From positions 1 to 15,201 of the forward strand of contig CADAFA010000010.1 of the NCBI GenBank assembly GCA_902787065.1: 15,201 nucleotides of DNA. Direction: 5' to 3'. The notes beneath the pieces were generated by a model. It was given only the letters and a program-made list of their open reading frames with translations. It searched no databases and was not told the DNA's origin. Shown here one piece after another: positions 1 to 7,005 of this stretch (its first letter is position 1; each line of letters opens with the position of its first letter). This DNA comes from an uncultured Elusimicrobium sp. Lineage in GTDB: Bacteria > Elusimicrobiota > Elusimicrobia > Elusimicrobiales > Elusimicrobiaceae. A program made the position numbers and the translations under genes.

Positions 1-533
1 AGCACCCAATCCTGAATGATAACCTGCCAAGGGGTACCTTCCTTAGTAGTAAAAGAAAATTCCGTACCTCTTGACGAGCTATGTTTATTAGTTTTAAGTT
101 CAGGCAGATTGAAGGTTCCGTCCCACGCTTTTGTAATGTTTATGATAGGATTTTCAAAAACTGCTTCTTTAATTAAAACTTTACGTTCAAACAGGGGCAA
201 TAATTCAACGTGTAAAACAACTGATTTGATTGATACAAGCTCCCTATAATCCGGGGCATTATTATCCACAATTTTCAAATCTTCCAATACAAAAGTTGTC
301 GGTAAAATAAATTTAACCCTTGAGATATAAACATCACGCCCTAAATATCTTTCAAGTCTTTTAGCAATTTGTATACCTATGTTGTTTGCATTAACATAAT
401 GAATAGTTAAAAACCAAACGAAAGTTCCTATTAAAAAAATTACTGATACCGCTAAAAATATGGTGCGGATAATATTTTTAGCACTGAATTTTATTGCCTT
501 AAATAAGCCCCGTTTTATTTTTTGAGCGGTCAT
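1..533 (-). CDS. AsmA-like envelope protein, N-terminal 177 residues (gene continues beyond the left edge)
   Basis: This frame is open from an ATG at 531-533 to the window edge, so the 3' part of the gene is missing. The visible protein has a basic N-terminus, one membrane segment at about residues 23-45, then a region typical of the AsmA N-terminus. That region includes residues 56-69 (IAKRLERYLGRDVY), a 'LVSIKSVVLHVELLPL' stretch at 99-114, and a 'NPIINI....DGTFNLPEL' pattern at 128-146, which matches the family's 'P.I.l.r..dG.wNl' signature. AsmA and TamB-like proteins are anchored in the inner membrane and span the periplasm; several are implicated in lipid transport to the outer membrane. 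The start overlaps the stop of the upstream protease gene by four bases (ATGA, 530-533), which suggests translational coupling. Family assignment rests on pattern recognition over a fragment, so the exact subfamily is open. Confidence 0.72.
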   Translation of the reverse strand, partial: MTAQKIKRGLFKAIKFSAKNIIRTIFLAVSVIFLIGTFVWFLTIHYVNANNIGIQIAKRLERYLGRDVYISRVKFILPTTFVLEDLKIVDNNAPDYRELVSIKSVVLHVELLPLFERKVLIKEAVFENPIINITKAWDGTFNLPELKTNKHSSSRGTEFSFTTKEGTPWQVIIQDWV

Positions 534-1225
534 AGTTTACCTACCCAAATAACAAATTTATGCATATAGACAAAAAACATGTTCCAAAAATTGTATGTTT
601 GAATACAAACTTCTTTTAAAACGGCTGTCGGAACAATTATACCCGGAAATAAAAAGTTAATAAACAAAATAATTAAAGTTAAGTTAACAATTGCTATTAA
701 AACGAAGGAAAATACTCCCCCCCCTGCAAGGGTGATATCGCTTTGCTCTGTTTCTGTTAAGGTTTTATAAGTGTGTATCAAATGAAAAGCAACAAAAAAA
801 CCAAGAGAACCTAAGAATAACTTTTCATAATTTAAAATTTCTACCCAAAACAAACTGGTTATATAAAATAAAATTGTGCAAATAAAGGCATAAAGAGGAA
901 TGCAATAAGGGGCAAGTAAAACAAAAGTGTTAACATTGCTGACTTTTGTTTGTCCGCTTTCTTCCTGCACTTGAATTTCACTAACATGATAACCGCTAAA
1001 CCAAGCAACTAAAGCATGGCAAATTTCATGCGCTAGCACATAAGGACGTGAAAAGTTATAAACATACCTATGCAAAATGCAATATATTGCAGCTCCGAAG
1101 ATAAAGGGGAAAGTTTTTTGAAAATTTTTAATTATAGCCCAAAGTACTCCCAGAAAATCATAAATAAAAAAGAAAGCAAAGGGCAATAAAACTATACCAA
1201 TTAAAAATTTAAGAAATTTTTTCAT
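530..1225 (-). CDS. M50-like integral membrane metalloprotease
   Basis: A 231-residue, very hydrophobic protein with several predicted membrane segments (roughly residues 5-28, 40-54, 98-124, 132-150 and 167-195). Residues 66-70 are HEICH, an HExxH zinc motif lying just after a possible membrane segment and followed by ALVAWFSG, the arrangement seen in site-2-protease-like (M50) peptidases ('HE.gHa..a...G'). Asp163 in QSDI, before another hydrophobic helix and a GGG, is a candidate third zinc ligand. In that family the enzyme cleaves substrates within or near the membrane. No PDZ domain is present. The gene starts one base after the stop of the lipoate ligase-like gene and its stop overlaps the AsmA-like start, so it is part of the gcv transcript. 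No good Shine-Dalgarno is seen, consistent with coupled translation. The substrate is unknown, and a non-proteolytic role is possible. Confidence 0.7.
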   Translation of the reverse strand: MKKFLKFLIGIVLLPFAFFFIYDFLGVLWAIIKNFQKTFPFIFGAAIYCILHRYVYNFSRPYVLAHEICHALVAWFSGYHVSEIQVQEESGQTKVSNVNTFVLLAPYCIPLYAFICTILFYITSLFWVEILNYEKLFLGSLGFFVAFHLIHTYKTLTETEQSDITLAGGGVFSFVLIAIVNLTLIILFINFLFPGIIVPTAVLKEVCIQTYNFWNMFFVYMHKFVIWVGKL

Positions 1226-1226
1226 A

Positions 1227-1919
1227 TTAAAATTTTTTTAACCAATTTTCACTTCTGTATTTTGTTTGTGCTAAGTTATCAGCTTTATTTAAAAAATCTT
1301 TATCTAAAGGATAATTTTCAAAATCTTGTAAGTTAAGATATTTTAAAAAACCTCTAAGCAAAGCGTCTTTTGCTTTTTGGCTTTCGGCCTCTTTAATTTG
1401 CAAAGATCCTTGATATAAAACCCGCTTATCAAAACGCCTTAAAGCACCGCCTAAAACTTTTTTACCGTCTTGCATTAAATCATTTGCAACAGGGTTTGTA
1501 AAACAATTTTGCACTAGCCCTCTTGAGGTTTGAGGGCTATAATCACTTTCACCCTCATAAACACTGGCAAAAAAACCTGCGTTTTTAAGTTCTTCTTGTA
1601 TTGCCCCATGCAAAACTGTATAAATTAAATTGGGCTGTATTCGGGCTGATAAATCAAAGACCAAAGAAAAGGTCAAATCGTCTTTATGCAAAACCAAACC
1701 GCCACCCGTCATTCTGCGTGTAAATTTATCGATGCCTGATTTCTTTAGTTCCGCTTTTGCCTGCTCAATCTTTTGTATATAACCAAAAGTTGCCTGGGGA
1801 CGGGTGTCCCAACTAAAAAACCTTATACATGGTGCATAATCAGATACAAGTAACTCATCAACAGCCATTTGCCCATATGTATCAAGAGCGGGGCTGATAA
1901 TTAGTTTTACTTTGTCCAT
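1227..1919 (-). CDS. Lipoate-protein ligase / octanoyltransferase family protein (BPL_LplA_LipB fold)
   Basis: A 230-residue single-domain protein of the LplA/LipM/BirA catalytic fold, which attaches lipoate or octanoate to a lysine of carrier proteins such as GcvH. Visible signatures are RRMTGGGLVLH at 68-78 (the RR.TGGG..VH substrate-binding loop) and DGKKVLGGALRR at 151-162 containing the conserved lysine. The accessory C-terminal domain of E. coli LplA is absent. Cys139 (in NCFTNP) sits where LipM-type octanoyltransferases carry their catalytic cysteine, and E. coli LplA lacks it. An acyl-ACP-dependent transferase is therefore as likely as an ATP-dependent ligase. The gene overlaps the end of gcvPB by 13 bp, and its placement in the gcv operon points to GcvH as its acceptor. 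No clear Shine-Dalgarno precedes the ATG. I am sure of the family but not of the exact activity, so no symbol is given. Confidence 0.85.
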   Translation of the reverse strand: MDKVKLIISPALDTYGQMAVDELLVSDYAPCIRFFSWDTRPQATFGYIQKIEQAKAELKKSGIDKFTRRMTGGGLVLHKDDLTFSLVFDLSARIQPNLIYTVLHGAIQEELKNAGFFASVYEGESDYSPQTSRGLVQNCFTNPVANDLMQDGKKVLGGALRRFDKRVLYQGSLQIKEAESQKAKDALLRGFLKYLNLQDFENYPLDKDFLNKADNLAQTKYRSENWLKKF

Positions 1920-3361
1920 CTCAAATTAGGTTCCCTTGCAGCGCTGACTTCATCAATCCTTTTAACAGGGCAATTCAGCGGCGCATCATGTAAAACATCA
2001 GGCGTATGCAAGGCCTTATTATAAATTTCTTTTAAGGCTTCAATAAAATTATCAAGCATTTGTTTATTTTCCGTTTCTGTAGGCTCAATCATCAATGCTT
2101 CAGGCACAATTAACGGGAAATAAATAGTCGGTGCATGGAAACCTTTATCAAGCAAATTTTTTGCGATATCAAGGGTTTTAACTGTTGGCATCTTTGTTTT
2201 ATCAATAGTCAAAACACACTCATGCATACACTCAGTATCAAAAAATGCAGGGAAATATTCTTTTAATTTTACCCTTACATAATTTGCATTGATAATTGCG
2301 TTTTTTGCAATATCTTTTAGGCTTTCACCATCAAGTTGTTTTAAGTAGCAGTATGCACGAATTAAAATTGCAATATTACCGTAAAAACTTTTCATTTTAC
2401 CAATGCTTAATTTGCTCTTTTTAGCAAAAGCATATTTACCGTCTTTACAAATTACACGCGGGCTTGGTAAAAATTCTTCCAAACCTTGCCTTACGCCGAC
2501 AGCACCTGCACCCGGCCCACCGCCACCATGGGGGGTAGCCAAAGTTTTATGCAAGTTAATGTGCATAATATCAACACCCATATCAGCCGGTTTAACAAGG
2601 CCGATTAAAGCATTTAAATTGGCGCCGTCCATATAAAGCAAAGCGCCGGACTGATGCACCATATCGGCAATCTGTAAAATATCTTCTTCAAATAAACCGA
2701 CGGTATTTGGTATAGTAAGCATAACCAAAGCCGTTTTTTCACTCAAGGCTTTTTGAAGTTCATTTAAATCTACTTTCCCGTTTGCGGCTGATTTAATATT
2801 TACAACTTCACAACCTGCCATCGCCGCAGTTGCCGGATTTGTACCGTGTGCGGTATCGGGAACTATGATTTGAGTTCTTGCCTTATCTTTGCGGCTTGCG
2901 TGATAGGCACGCGCAATTAAAGCACCGCAAAACTCACCATGCGCACCGGCGGAAGGCTGCAAAGTAAAAGCACTTAAACCGGTAATTTTTGCAAGCATAT
3001 TATCAAGTTCATAAATTATTTGCAAAGTGCCTTGGGCATTTGCTTCCGGCAAAGCAGGGTGCAAACTTGAAAAATTATCCAAAGCACATAAAACGTCATA
3101 ACTTTTGGGGTTATATTTCATAGTGCAAGAACCAAGCGGATAAAAATGTGTATCAAGGCAAAAGTTTAAACGAGAAAGATTTGTAAAGTGCCTAACTGTA
3201 TCAAATTCGCTGAGTTCGGGTAAATTAATTTCCGTTTTGCGCAAATATTTTGAAGGTAAAATATCTTGTGCTTGTTTTGACGGGGTGCAAACTTTAACGC
3301 CGCGCCTGCCTTTAACAGACTTTTCTATTGAAAGTACATTATGCGGATAAGTATTAATCAT
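1907..3361 (-). CDS. gcvPB: Glycine dehydrogenase (aminomethyl-transferring), subunit 2
   Basis: Subunit 2 of the two-subunit P protein of the glycine cleavage system, which decarboxylates glycine using pyridoxal phosphate and passes the aminomethyl group to the lipoyl arm of GcvH in the cytoplasm. At 484 residues it has the usual length. Signatures include FYPLGSCTMKYNPK (73-86), LQPSAGAHGEF (134-144), DTAHGTNPA (169-177), the DGANLN stretch (245-250) and INLHKTLATPHGGGGPG (268-284). Lys272 in that last motif is the expected PLP-binding lysine. The start lies one base after the gcvPA stop and is preceded by a strong Shine-Dalgarno (AAAGGAGGT, minus strand, 3370-3378). The 3' end overlaps the lipoate ligase-like gene. 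Nothing appears truncated. Confidence 0.97.
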   Translation of the reverse strand: MINTYPHNVLSIEKSVKGRRGVKVCTPSKQAQDILPSKYLRKTEINLPELSEFDTVRHFTNLSRLNFCLDTHFYPLGSCTMKYNPKSYDVLCALDNFSSLHPALPEANAQGTLQIIYELDNMLAKITGLSAFTLQPSAGAHGEFCGALIARAYHASRKDKARTQIIVPDTAHGTNPATAAMAGCEVVNIKSAANGKVDLNELQKALSEKTALVMLTIPNTVGLFEEDILQIADMVHQSGALLYMDGANLNALIGLVKPADMGVDIMHINLHKTLATPHGGGGPGAGAVGVRQGLEEFLPSPRVICKDGKYAFAKKSKLSIGKMKSFYGNIAILIRAYCYLKQLDGESLKDIAKNAIINANYVRVKLKEYFPAFFDTECMHECVLTIDKTKMPTVKTLDIAKNLLDKGFHAPTIYFPLIVPEALMIEPTETENKQMLDNFIEALKEIYNKALHTPDVLHDAPLNCPVKRIDEVSAAREPNLRWTK

Positions 3362-3362
3362 A

Positions 3363-4670
3363 TTATTTTACCTCCTTTAAAATATTAACCAAAGTATCAA
3401 TTTGCGCTTTGGTATTAACTTCGGTGGCACAAAGCAAAAGTTCATTTTTGCCGATTGAGATACCCGCCAAAAAGCCTTTTTTGGCAGCCGCTTTTATTAA
3501 CTTGGCGGCAGGGACTTTTGTCGTTACAACAAACTCATTATAAAAAGGTGCTTTGTATTTTAAGGTAAAGCCTTCACATTTGCAAAGTTCGGTTTGTAAA
3601 TAATGGGCATTTTCTAAGTTTTTCAAAGCAACTTCTTTTAAACCTTCGGGGCCTAAGAGTGTGAGGTAAATTGTTGCATTTAATGCGCAAAGTGCTTGGT
3701 TGGAACAAATGTTTGAGGAAGCACGTTCACGCCTGATATGCTGCTCTCTTGCCTGTAAGGTTAAGACAAAGGCACGTTTCCCGTCTTTATCTTTCGCCAT
3801 ACCGCATAAGCGGCCGGAAATATTCCTGACAAATTGTTTTTTGCAAGTAAAAATACCGAGTGTCGGCCCGCCGTAATTTAAGGCATTACCTAAGCCTTGG
3901 CCTTCGGCTACTGCAAAATCTGCGTCATAAGAACCGGGGGTTTGCAAAATACCTAAACTTGTTGGGTTTACATTTGCAATAAGCAAAGCATTATTTGCAT
4001 GTACTAAAGAAGAAATTTCTTCCGCACTTTCAAGACAACCGAAATAGTTAGGTGTTTGTAAAATAAATGCGGCAGCACCGTTTTTGAGTAAAGTTTCAAG
4101 TTGCTTTAAATCGGTTGTACCGTCGGCATTTAAAGGAACTTCTTTTAAATTTACTGAGGCATTTTTAAAGTAAGTTTTCAAAACTTCTGTGTAATTTGGT
4201 TGCAAGGCTTTAGTGTATAAAATGGTTTTGTTGTTTTTTAAATGAGTAGCCGCAAGGCAAGCTTCGGCCAAAGCGGTTGCGCCGTCATAATGGGAGGCAT
4301 TTGAAATATCCATATCAAACAAAGCACAAATGCAACTTTGATATTCGTAAATTGCTTGTAAAGTACCTTGGGAAGCCTCAGCCTGATAAGGAGTATAAGC
4401 AGTTAAAAACTCCCCCCTTGTGCTTAAAGCATTGACGGCAGCAGGCACGAAATGTTCCTGCATACCGCCGCCGGCAAAGTTAACAAGAGGTTTATTTTTG
4501 TTTGCAATTTTTTTGACTTCGGCGGTAAGTTCCTGCTCATTTAAAGCGGAAGGTAAATCTATATTACCTTTAAGCAAAACTTGCGGAACGGGCAAAAGTT
4601 CATCAAAACTTTTAACACCGATTTCCGCAAGCATTTGCGTTAAATCTTCTTTAGTATTTGAAGTAAACAT
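3363..4670 (-). CDS. gcvPA: Glycine dehydrogenase (aminomethyl-transferring), subunit 1
   Basis: Subunit 1 of the split glycine dehydrogenase; it pairs with GcvPB, which carries the PLP lysine. At 435 residues it is close to the family's usual length. Characteristic stretches are FAGGGMQEHFVPAA (65-78), TPYQAEASQGTLQAIYEYQ (92-110), YDGATALAEA (128-137), LNYGGPTLGIF (264-274) and QAREQHIRRERASSNICSNQAL (positions 306-327), all typical of GcvPA. The equivalent lysine is absent here, as expected for this subunit. The ATG lies two bases after the gcvH stop and no strong Shine-Dalgarno is evident, suggesting coupled translation. The split form of P protein is common in Gram-positive bacteria, thermophiles and several deep lineages, whereas E. 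coli has a fused GcvP. Confidence 0.97.
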   Translation of the reverse strand: MFTSNTKEDLTQMLAEIGVKSFDELLPVPQVLLKGNIDLPSALNEQELTAEVKKIANKNKPLVNFAGGGMQEHFVPAAVNALSTRGEFLTAYTPYQAEASQGTLQAIYEYQSCICALFDMDISNASHYDGATALAEACLAATHLKNNKTILYTKALQPNYTEVLKTYFKNASVNLKEVPLNADGTTDLKQLETLLKNGAAAFILQTPNYFGCLESAEEISSLVHANNALLIANVNPTSLGILQTPGSYDADFAVAEGQGLGNALNYGGPTLGIFTCKKQFVRNISGRLCGMAKDKDGKRAFVLTLQAREQHIRRERASSNICSNQALCALNATIYLTLLGPEGLKEVALKNLENAHYLQTELCKCEGFTLKYKAPFYNEFVVTTKVPAAKLIKAAAKKGFLAGISIGKNELLLCATEVNTKAQIDTLVNILKEVK

Positions 4671-4672
4671 AA

Positions 4673-5047
4673 TTATATTTTGGCTTTATAGTCTTCAAAA
4701 GAAAGTAAATTTTTTACTTCGTCAGGGTTTGACATTTTAATTTTAAAAAGCCAGCCGTCCCCGTGCGGTGCTTGGTTTACGATTGAAGGATTATCCGCCG
4801 CAGCTTGGTTAACTTCAACAATTTCCCCGCTGACAGGTGCATAAATATCGGAGGCTGATTTAACTGATTCAATCACGCAGCAACTTTTGCCTTGTTCAAC
4901 TTTTGTACCGATTTTTGGGAGTTCCACAAAAACAATATCGCTGATTTCATGTTGAGCGTGGTCGCTAATACCGACGGTAGCAACCCCGTTTTCAATATAA
5001 GCCCACTCATGAGTGGCTGCAAATTTACAATTTTCTTGATTATACAT
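4673..5047 (-). CDS. gcvH: Glycine cleavage system H protein
   Basis: The lipoyl carrier protein that shuttles the aminomethyl intermediate between the P, T and L proteins. It has 124 residues, the normal size. The N-terminal ATHEWAYIENG..TVGISDHAQ.E..DIVFVELP pattern (11-44) and the lipoylation site in IESVKSASD (59-67) are intact. Lys63 is the predicted lipoylated residue, inside a hammerhead fold followed by PVSGEIVEVN (71-80). The gene lies between gcvT (12-bp gap) and gcvPA (2-bp gap). A GAGGT Shine-Dalgarno (minus strand, about 5054-5058) supports the start. The lipoate ligase-family gene in the same operon probably modifies it. Confidence 0.97.
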   Translation of the reverse strand: MYNQENCKFAATHEWAYIENGVATVGISDHAQHEISDIVFVELPKIGTKVEQGKSCCVIESVKSASDIYAPVSGEIVEVNQAAADNPSIVNQAPHGDGWLFKIKMSNPDEVKNLLSFEDYKAKI

Positions 5048-5059
5048 TTTTATACCTCA

Positions 5060-6139
5060 CTAAACTCTATTTTTATAAAACGGCATTTTTATTTTTTTGG
5101 CGGGTATTTTGCGCCCGCGTACTTCGATTTCAACTATTGCGCCTTCTTCTAAATCGGCAGGTGCATAACCGGCGCAAATACCTTTAAATAACGGGGAGAA
5201 AGTTGCACTTGTAAGTTTACCGATTTGTTTCCCGTCTTTAAAAATTAAACAACCTTCGCGCGCAACACCGGCAGATTGCAAAATAAAACCTGTCCACTTT
5301 TCCTTTACACCGACTTCTTTTACGGCGGCCATTTTGGCTTTGGCTGTAAAATCTTCTGCTTTTTTGAGTTTGACTACCCATCCGCAGGAGGCTTCATAAG
5401 GATTGCGGCTTTCGTCCATATCGCTGCCGCTTAAAAGGTAGCCTGCTTCAAGACGCAAAACATCACGCGCGCCAAGCCCGCACGGAGTAAAGCCATTGGC
5501 AAGGCACCAATCAAATAATTTATTTATTGTTTCGGCGCTGCCCATAATTTCAACACCGTCCTCGCCTGTATAACCGGTGCGGGTAATATAAACCGAAGCA
5601 TCAAAAATCTTATCTTGCTTAATATGGAAACGGGCAATTTCTTTAATTTGCGGAATTAAATTTTCCAAAATATCTAAAGCTTTTGGGCCTTGAAGTGCAA
5701 GCATGGCATAGTTATCTGAAACATCAGTTACTTCCACTTTATAACCGGCAGATTTTTTGACAAACCAATTATAATCTTTAAAGCGTGTAGCGGAATTTAC
5801 TACAAGCAAAAATTCATTTGGATTTAAACAAAAAGCAATGATATCATCAATAATACCGCCGTTATCGTCTAAAATATGAGCATAAGCTCCGGCACCTGGT
5901 TCTTGTTTAAAATTATTTGTGGCAATATTTTGCAAGAGTTTAAAGGCATCTTCACCTTTAAAAATTATTTGCCCCATATGCGAAACATCAAATAAACCGG
6001 CTGTATTTCTGACGGCTTTATGTTCGGCAATAATACTTTCGTATTGGACAGGCAAAAGCCAGCCATGGAAATCCACCATGCGCCCGCCTGCTTTAAGGCA
6101 TGCATCATAGAGGGGTGTTTTTCTTAAATTATCACTCAT
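5060..6139 (-). CDS. gcvT: Glycine cleavage system T protein (aminomethyltransferase)
   Basis: Transfers the methylene carbon from aminomethyl-lipoyl-GcvH to tetrahydrofolate and releases ammonia. From the chosen start the protein has 359 residues, the family's usual size. Visible landmarks are KTPLYDACLKAGGRMVDFHGW (7-27), FDVSHMGQ (50-57), GGIIDDII (94-101) with the conserved acidic pair, NSATRFKD (115-122), RTGYTGEDGVEI (187-198) and GLGARDVLRLEAGY (221-234). The frame stays open upstream to 6304, but the extra 55 residues come from repeat DNA and have no GcvT similarity. I chose the ATG at 6137-6139 because AGGAGG (minus strand, 6144-6149) lies four bases upstream and homology begins there. 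It is the first gene of the operon. I see no glycine riboswitch upstream. Confidence 0.96.
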   Translation of the reverse strand: MSDNLRKTPLYDACLKAGGRMVDFHGWLLPVQYESIIAEHKAVRNTAGLFDVSHMGQIIFKGEDAFKLLQNIATNNFKQEPGAGAYAHILDDNGGIIDDIIAFCLNPNEFLLVVNSATRFKDYNWFVKKSAGYKVEVTDVSDNYAMLALQGPKALDILENLIPQIKEIARFHIKQDKIFDASVYITRTGYTGEDGVEIMGSAETINKLFDWCLANGFTPCGLGARDVLRLEAGYLLSGSDMDESRNPYEASCGWVVKLKKAEDFTAKAKMAAVKEVGVKEKWTGFILQSAGVAREGCLIFKDGKQIGKLTSATFSPLFKGICAGYAPADLEEGAIVEIEVRGRKIPAKKIKMPFYKNRV

Positions 6140-6215
6140 AAGGCCTCCTAAAAATATTATATAAAATTTACATAGAAAATTATGAGATTTTATTTCCAAA
6201 TCTACCCACCCTATA

Positions 6216-6250
6216 TCCCTCCACCTACTTTTAAAAAAGTATGGGAGGGA
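6216..6250. repeat. Imperfect intergenic hairpin
   Basis: The arms TCCCTCC (6216-6222) and GGAGGGA (6244-6250) pair perfectly over 7 bp. An inner stem pairs TACTTTT (6226-6232) with AAAAGTA (6235-6241), with a small internal loop of three against two bases between the stems. No T run follows on either strand, so it is not a classic intrinsic terminator. It lies in the leader side of gcvT. A role as a small dispersed repeat or an RNA structure is possible; only one copy occurs in this window. Confidence 0.55.
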
Positions 6251-6281
6251 ATAAAAAGAAAAACTTTTATTTAACACCCAT

Positions 6282-6331
6282 AACCCCTCCGCCTTTGCCA
6301 GCAAAGGGGCGGGGAATTATAAGAAATATTT
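6282..6331. repeat. 50-bp palindromic intergenic repeat, copy 1
   Basis: The core is AACCCCTCCGCCTTTGC, a 2-base turn, then GCAAAGGGGCGGGGA. The inner stem CCTTTGC/GCAAAGG is perfect; the outer part continues with CC/GG and CCCC/GGGG, broken by a bulged G and one mismatch. A nearly identical copy in the same orientation is found at 7006-7055, on the other side of the pilin gene. The match covers the whole 50 bp: one difference in the first 34 or so bases and a few in the last 17. No transposase is nearby. This looks like a small non-coding dispersed repeat of the REP type. Confidence 0.75.
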
Positions 6332-6372
6332 ATTTTCACCGTCGGATATATTTATCTAGGTCCAAATTCTAC

Positions 6373-6409
6373 TTGACATGCTTTTTTTTTTTTTTTTTTA
6401 CAATATAAT
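6373..6409 (+). promoter_or_regulatory. Pilin promoter with a T18 tract in the spacer
   Basis: A perfect -35 hexamer TTGACA lies at 6373-6378 and a perfect -10 hexamer TATAAT at 6404-6409. The spacer is 25 bp, far above the usual 16-18. It includes 18 consecutive T at 6382-6399. A second candidate -10, TACAAT at 6399-6404, would give a 20-bp spacer. Shortening the T tract would bring either hexamer to good spacing: 3 fewer T for TACAAT, 8 fewer for TATAAT. The arrangement suggests promoter strength that varies with tract length. The pilin ATG lies 50 bp after the -10. Confidence 0.6.
6382..6399. repeat. Homopolymeric T18 tract
   Basis: Eighteen consecutive T, the longest homopolymer I noticed in the window, lie between the -35 and -10 elements of the pilin gene. 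Mononucleotide runs of this length are prone to slipped-strand mispairing during replication. Sequencing or assembly can also miscount such a run, so the exact length should be treated with caution. Confidence 0.95.
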
Positions 6410-6459
6410 ATATGGCTAAATTAAAAATGCCGTAAAACTAAAATATGGAGAAATAAATT

Positions 6460-6936
6460 ATGAATAAAAAAGCTTTTACTTTACTTGAACTTTTAGTAGT
6501 TGTTTTGATAATTGGCATACTTGCCGCAATTGCTCTGCCGCAATATAAGAAAGCTGTTGAAAAAGCAAAAATGGCAGAAGCAGTTACTATTGTCAAAACA
6601 ATAGCACAGGCACAACAAAGATTTTACATGATTAATAGCCGTTATGCAGATTGTACGGAATTAGATGCACTTGATATTGATTTGGCTGGAACTAATGAGA
6701 CTACCACGGCAGGTTGTAATCTTAAAATTATCTCAGATTTTCAATACTCTAGTACTAATTTTAGTGAAACCTATCTAGCTTTTGCTTACAGAGCACCGGT
6801 ATACAAATATTATATATACATAGATAAGAGTGACCCAAATAAAATTAAATGCGATTATTCCGGAGTTATGAACTATCAACCCACGGAAATACAAAAAGAA
6901 CTTTGTGATAAGTTAAACCAAACCGGAACTTTGTAA
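6460..6936 (+). CDS. Type IV pilin-like prepilin
   Basis: A 158-residue prepilin. The leader is MNKKA, and the predicted prepilin-peptidase cut falls before Phe6 (KKA/FTLLELLVVVLIIGILAAIALPQY). The mature protein has the conserved Glu at position +5 (residue 10) and a hydrophobic N-terminal helix to about residue 29. The -1 residue is Ala rather than the usual Gly, a tolerated variant. The helix continues through KKAVEKAKMAEAVTIVKTIAQAQQRFY. The globular part has four cysteines (65, 86, 131, 149); the last pair could form a C-terminal disulfide loop as in many pilins. GGAG at 6447-6450 precedes the ATG by nine bases. The gene stands alone with no assembly genes nearby, and could encode a major pilin, a minor pilin or a type II secretion pseudopilin. 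The product probably acts in a cell-surface filament. Confidence 0.93.
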   Translation: MNKKAFTLLELLVVVLIIGILAAIALPQYKKAVEKAKMAEAVTIVKTIAQAQQRFYMINSRYADCTELDALDIDLAGTNETTTAGCNLKIISDFQYSSTNFSETYLAFAYRAPVYKYYIYIDKSDPNKIKCDYSGVMNYQPTEIQKELCDKLNQTGTL

Positions 6937-6951
6937 AATCTTATCTTGAGA

Positions 6952-6984
6952 ATAACTGCCCGGCAAGTGTTTTTAAGGAAATTT
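6952..6984. repeat. Direct repeat, copy A, just downstream of the pilin gene
   Basis: The unit reads ATAACT, then CGGCAAGTGTTTTTAAGGAAATTT, with three extra bases (GCC) between the two blocks. Copy B at 7130-7159 lacks the three bases and differs at two of the 24 positions in the second block. Copy A begins 16 bp after the pilin stop codon. The function is unknown; it could be a fragment of a duplicated pilin-gene flank. Confidence 0.7.
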
Positions 6985-7005
6985 TTGTTTTACAACCCCA
7001 CCCCC

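Larger units (their letters stand above)
6140..6459. other. Intergenic region between divergent gcvT and the pilin gene
   Basis: This 320-bp stretch has no credible gene. From left to right it holds the gcvT leader, an AT-rich strip at 6151-6200 that may contain the gcvT promoter (no convincing hexamer pair; TATAAT-like sequence lies too close to the Shine-Dalgarno), an imperfect hairpin at 6216-6250, copy 1 of a 50-bp palindromic repeat at 6282-6331, and the pilin promoter with its T tract at 6373-6409. I see no glycine riboswitch, tRNA or small ORF worth calling. Confidence 0.8.

Noticed and set aside
16..249. Plus-strand 77-codon ORF
   Set aside because: It is antisense to the AsmA-like frame, has no recognisable features, and the minus frame is open across the whole region.
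6140..6304. Upstream extension of gcvT in the same frame (55 extra residues)
   Set aside because: It translates repeat and hairpin DNA, shows no GcvT similarity, and a strong AGGAGG precedes the internal ATG at 6137-6139.
6140..6372. Possible glycine riboswitch upstream of gcvT
   Set aside because: I could not find the conserved glycine aptamer core segments; the region is mostly AT-rich DNA and palindromic repeats. A covariance-model search would settle it.
6361..6399. Hairpin plus T18 as an intrinsic terminator on the plus strand
   Set aside because: The only stem before the T run is about 5 bp with a bulge, and no plus-strand gene ends upstream. The flanking consensus boxes fit a promoter better.
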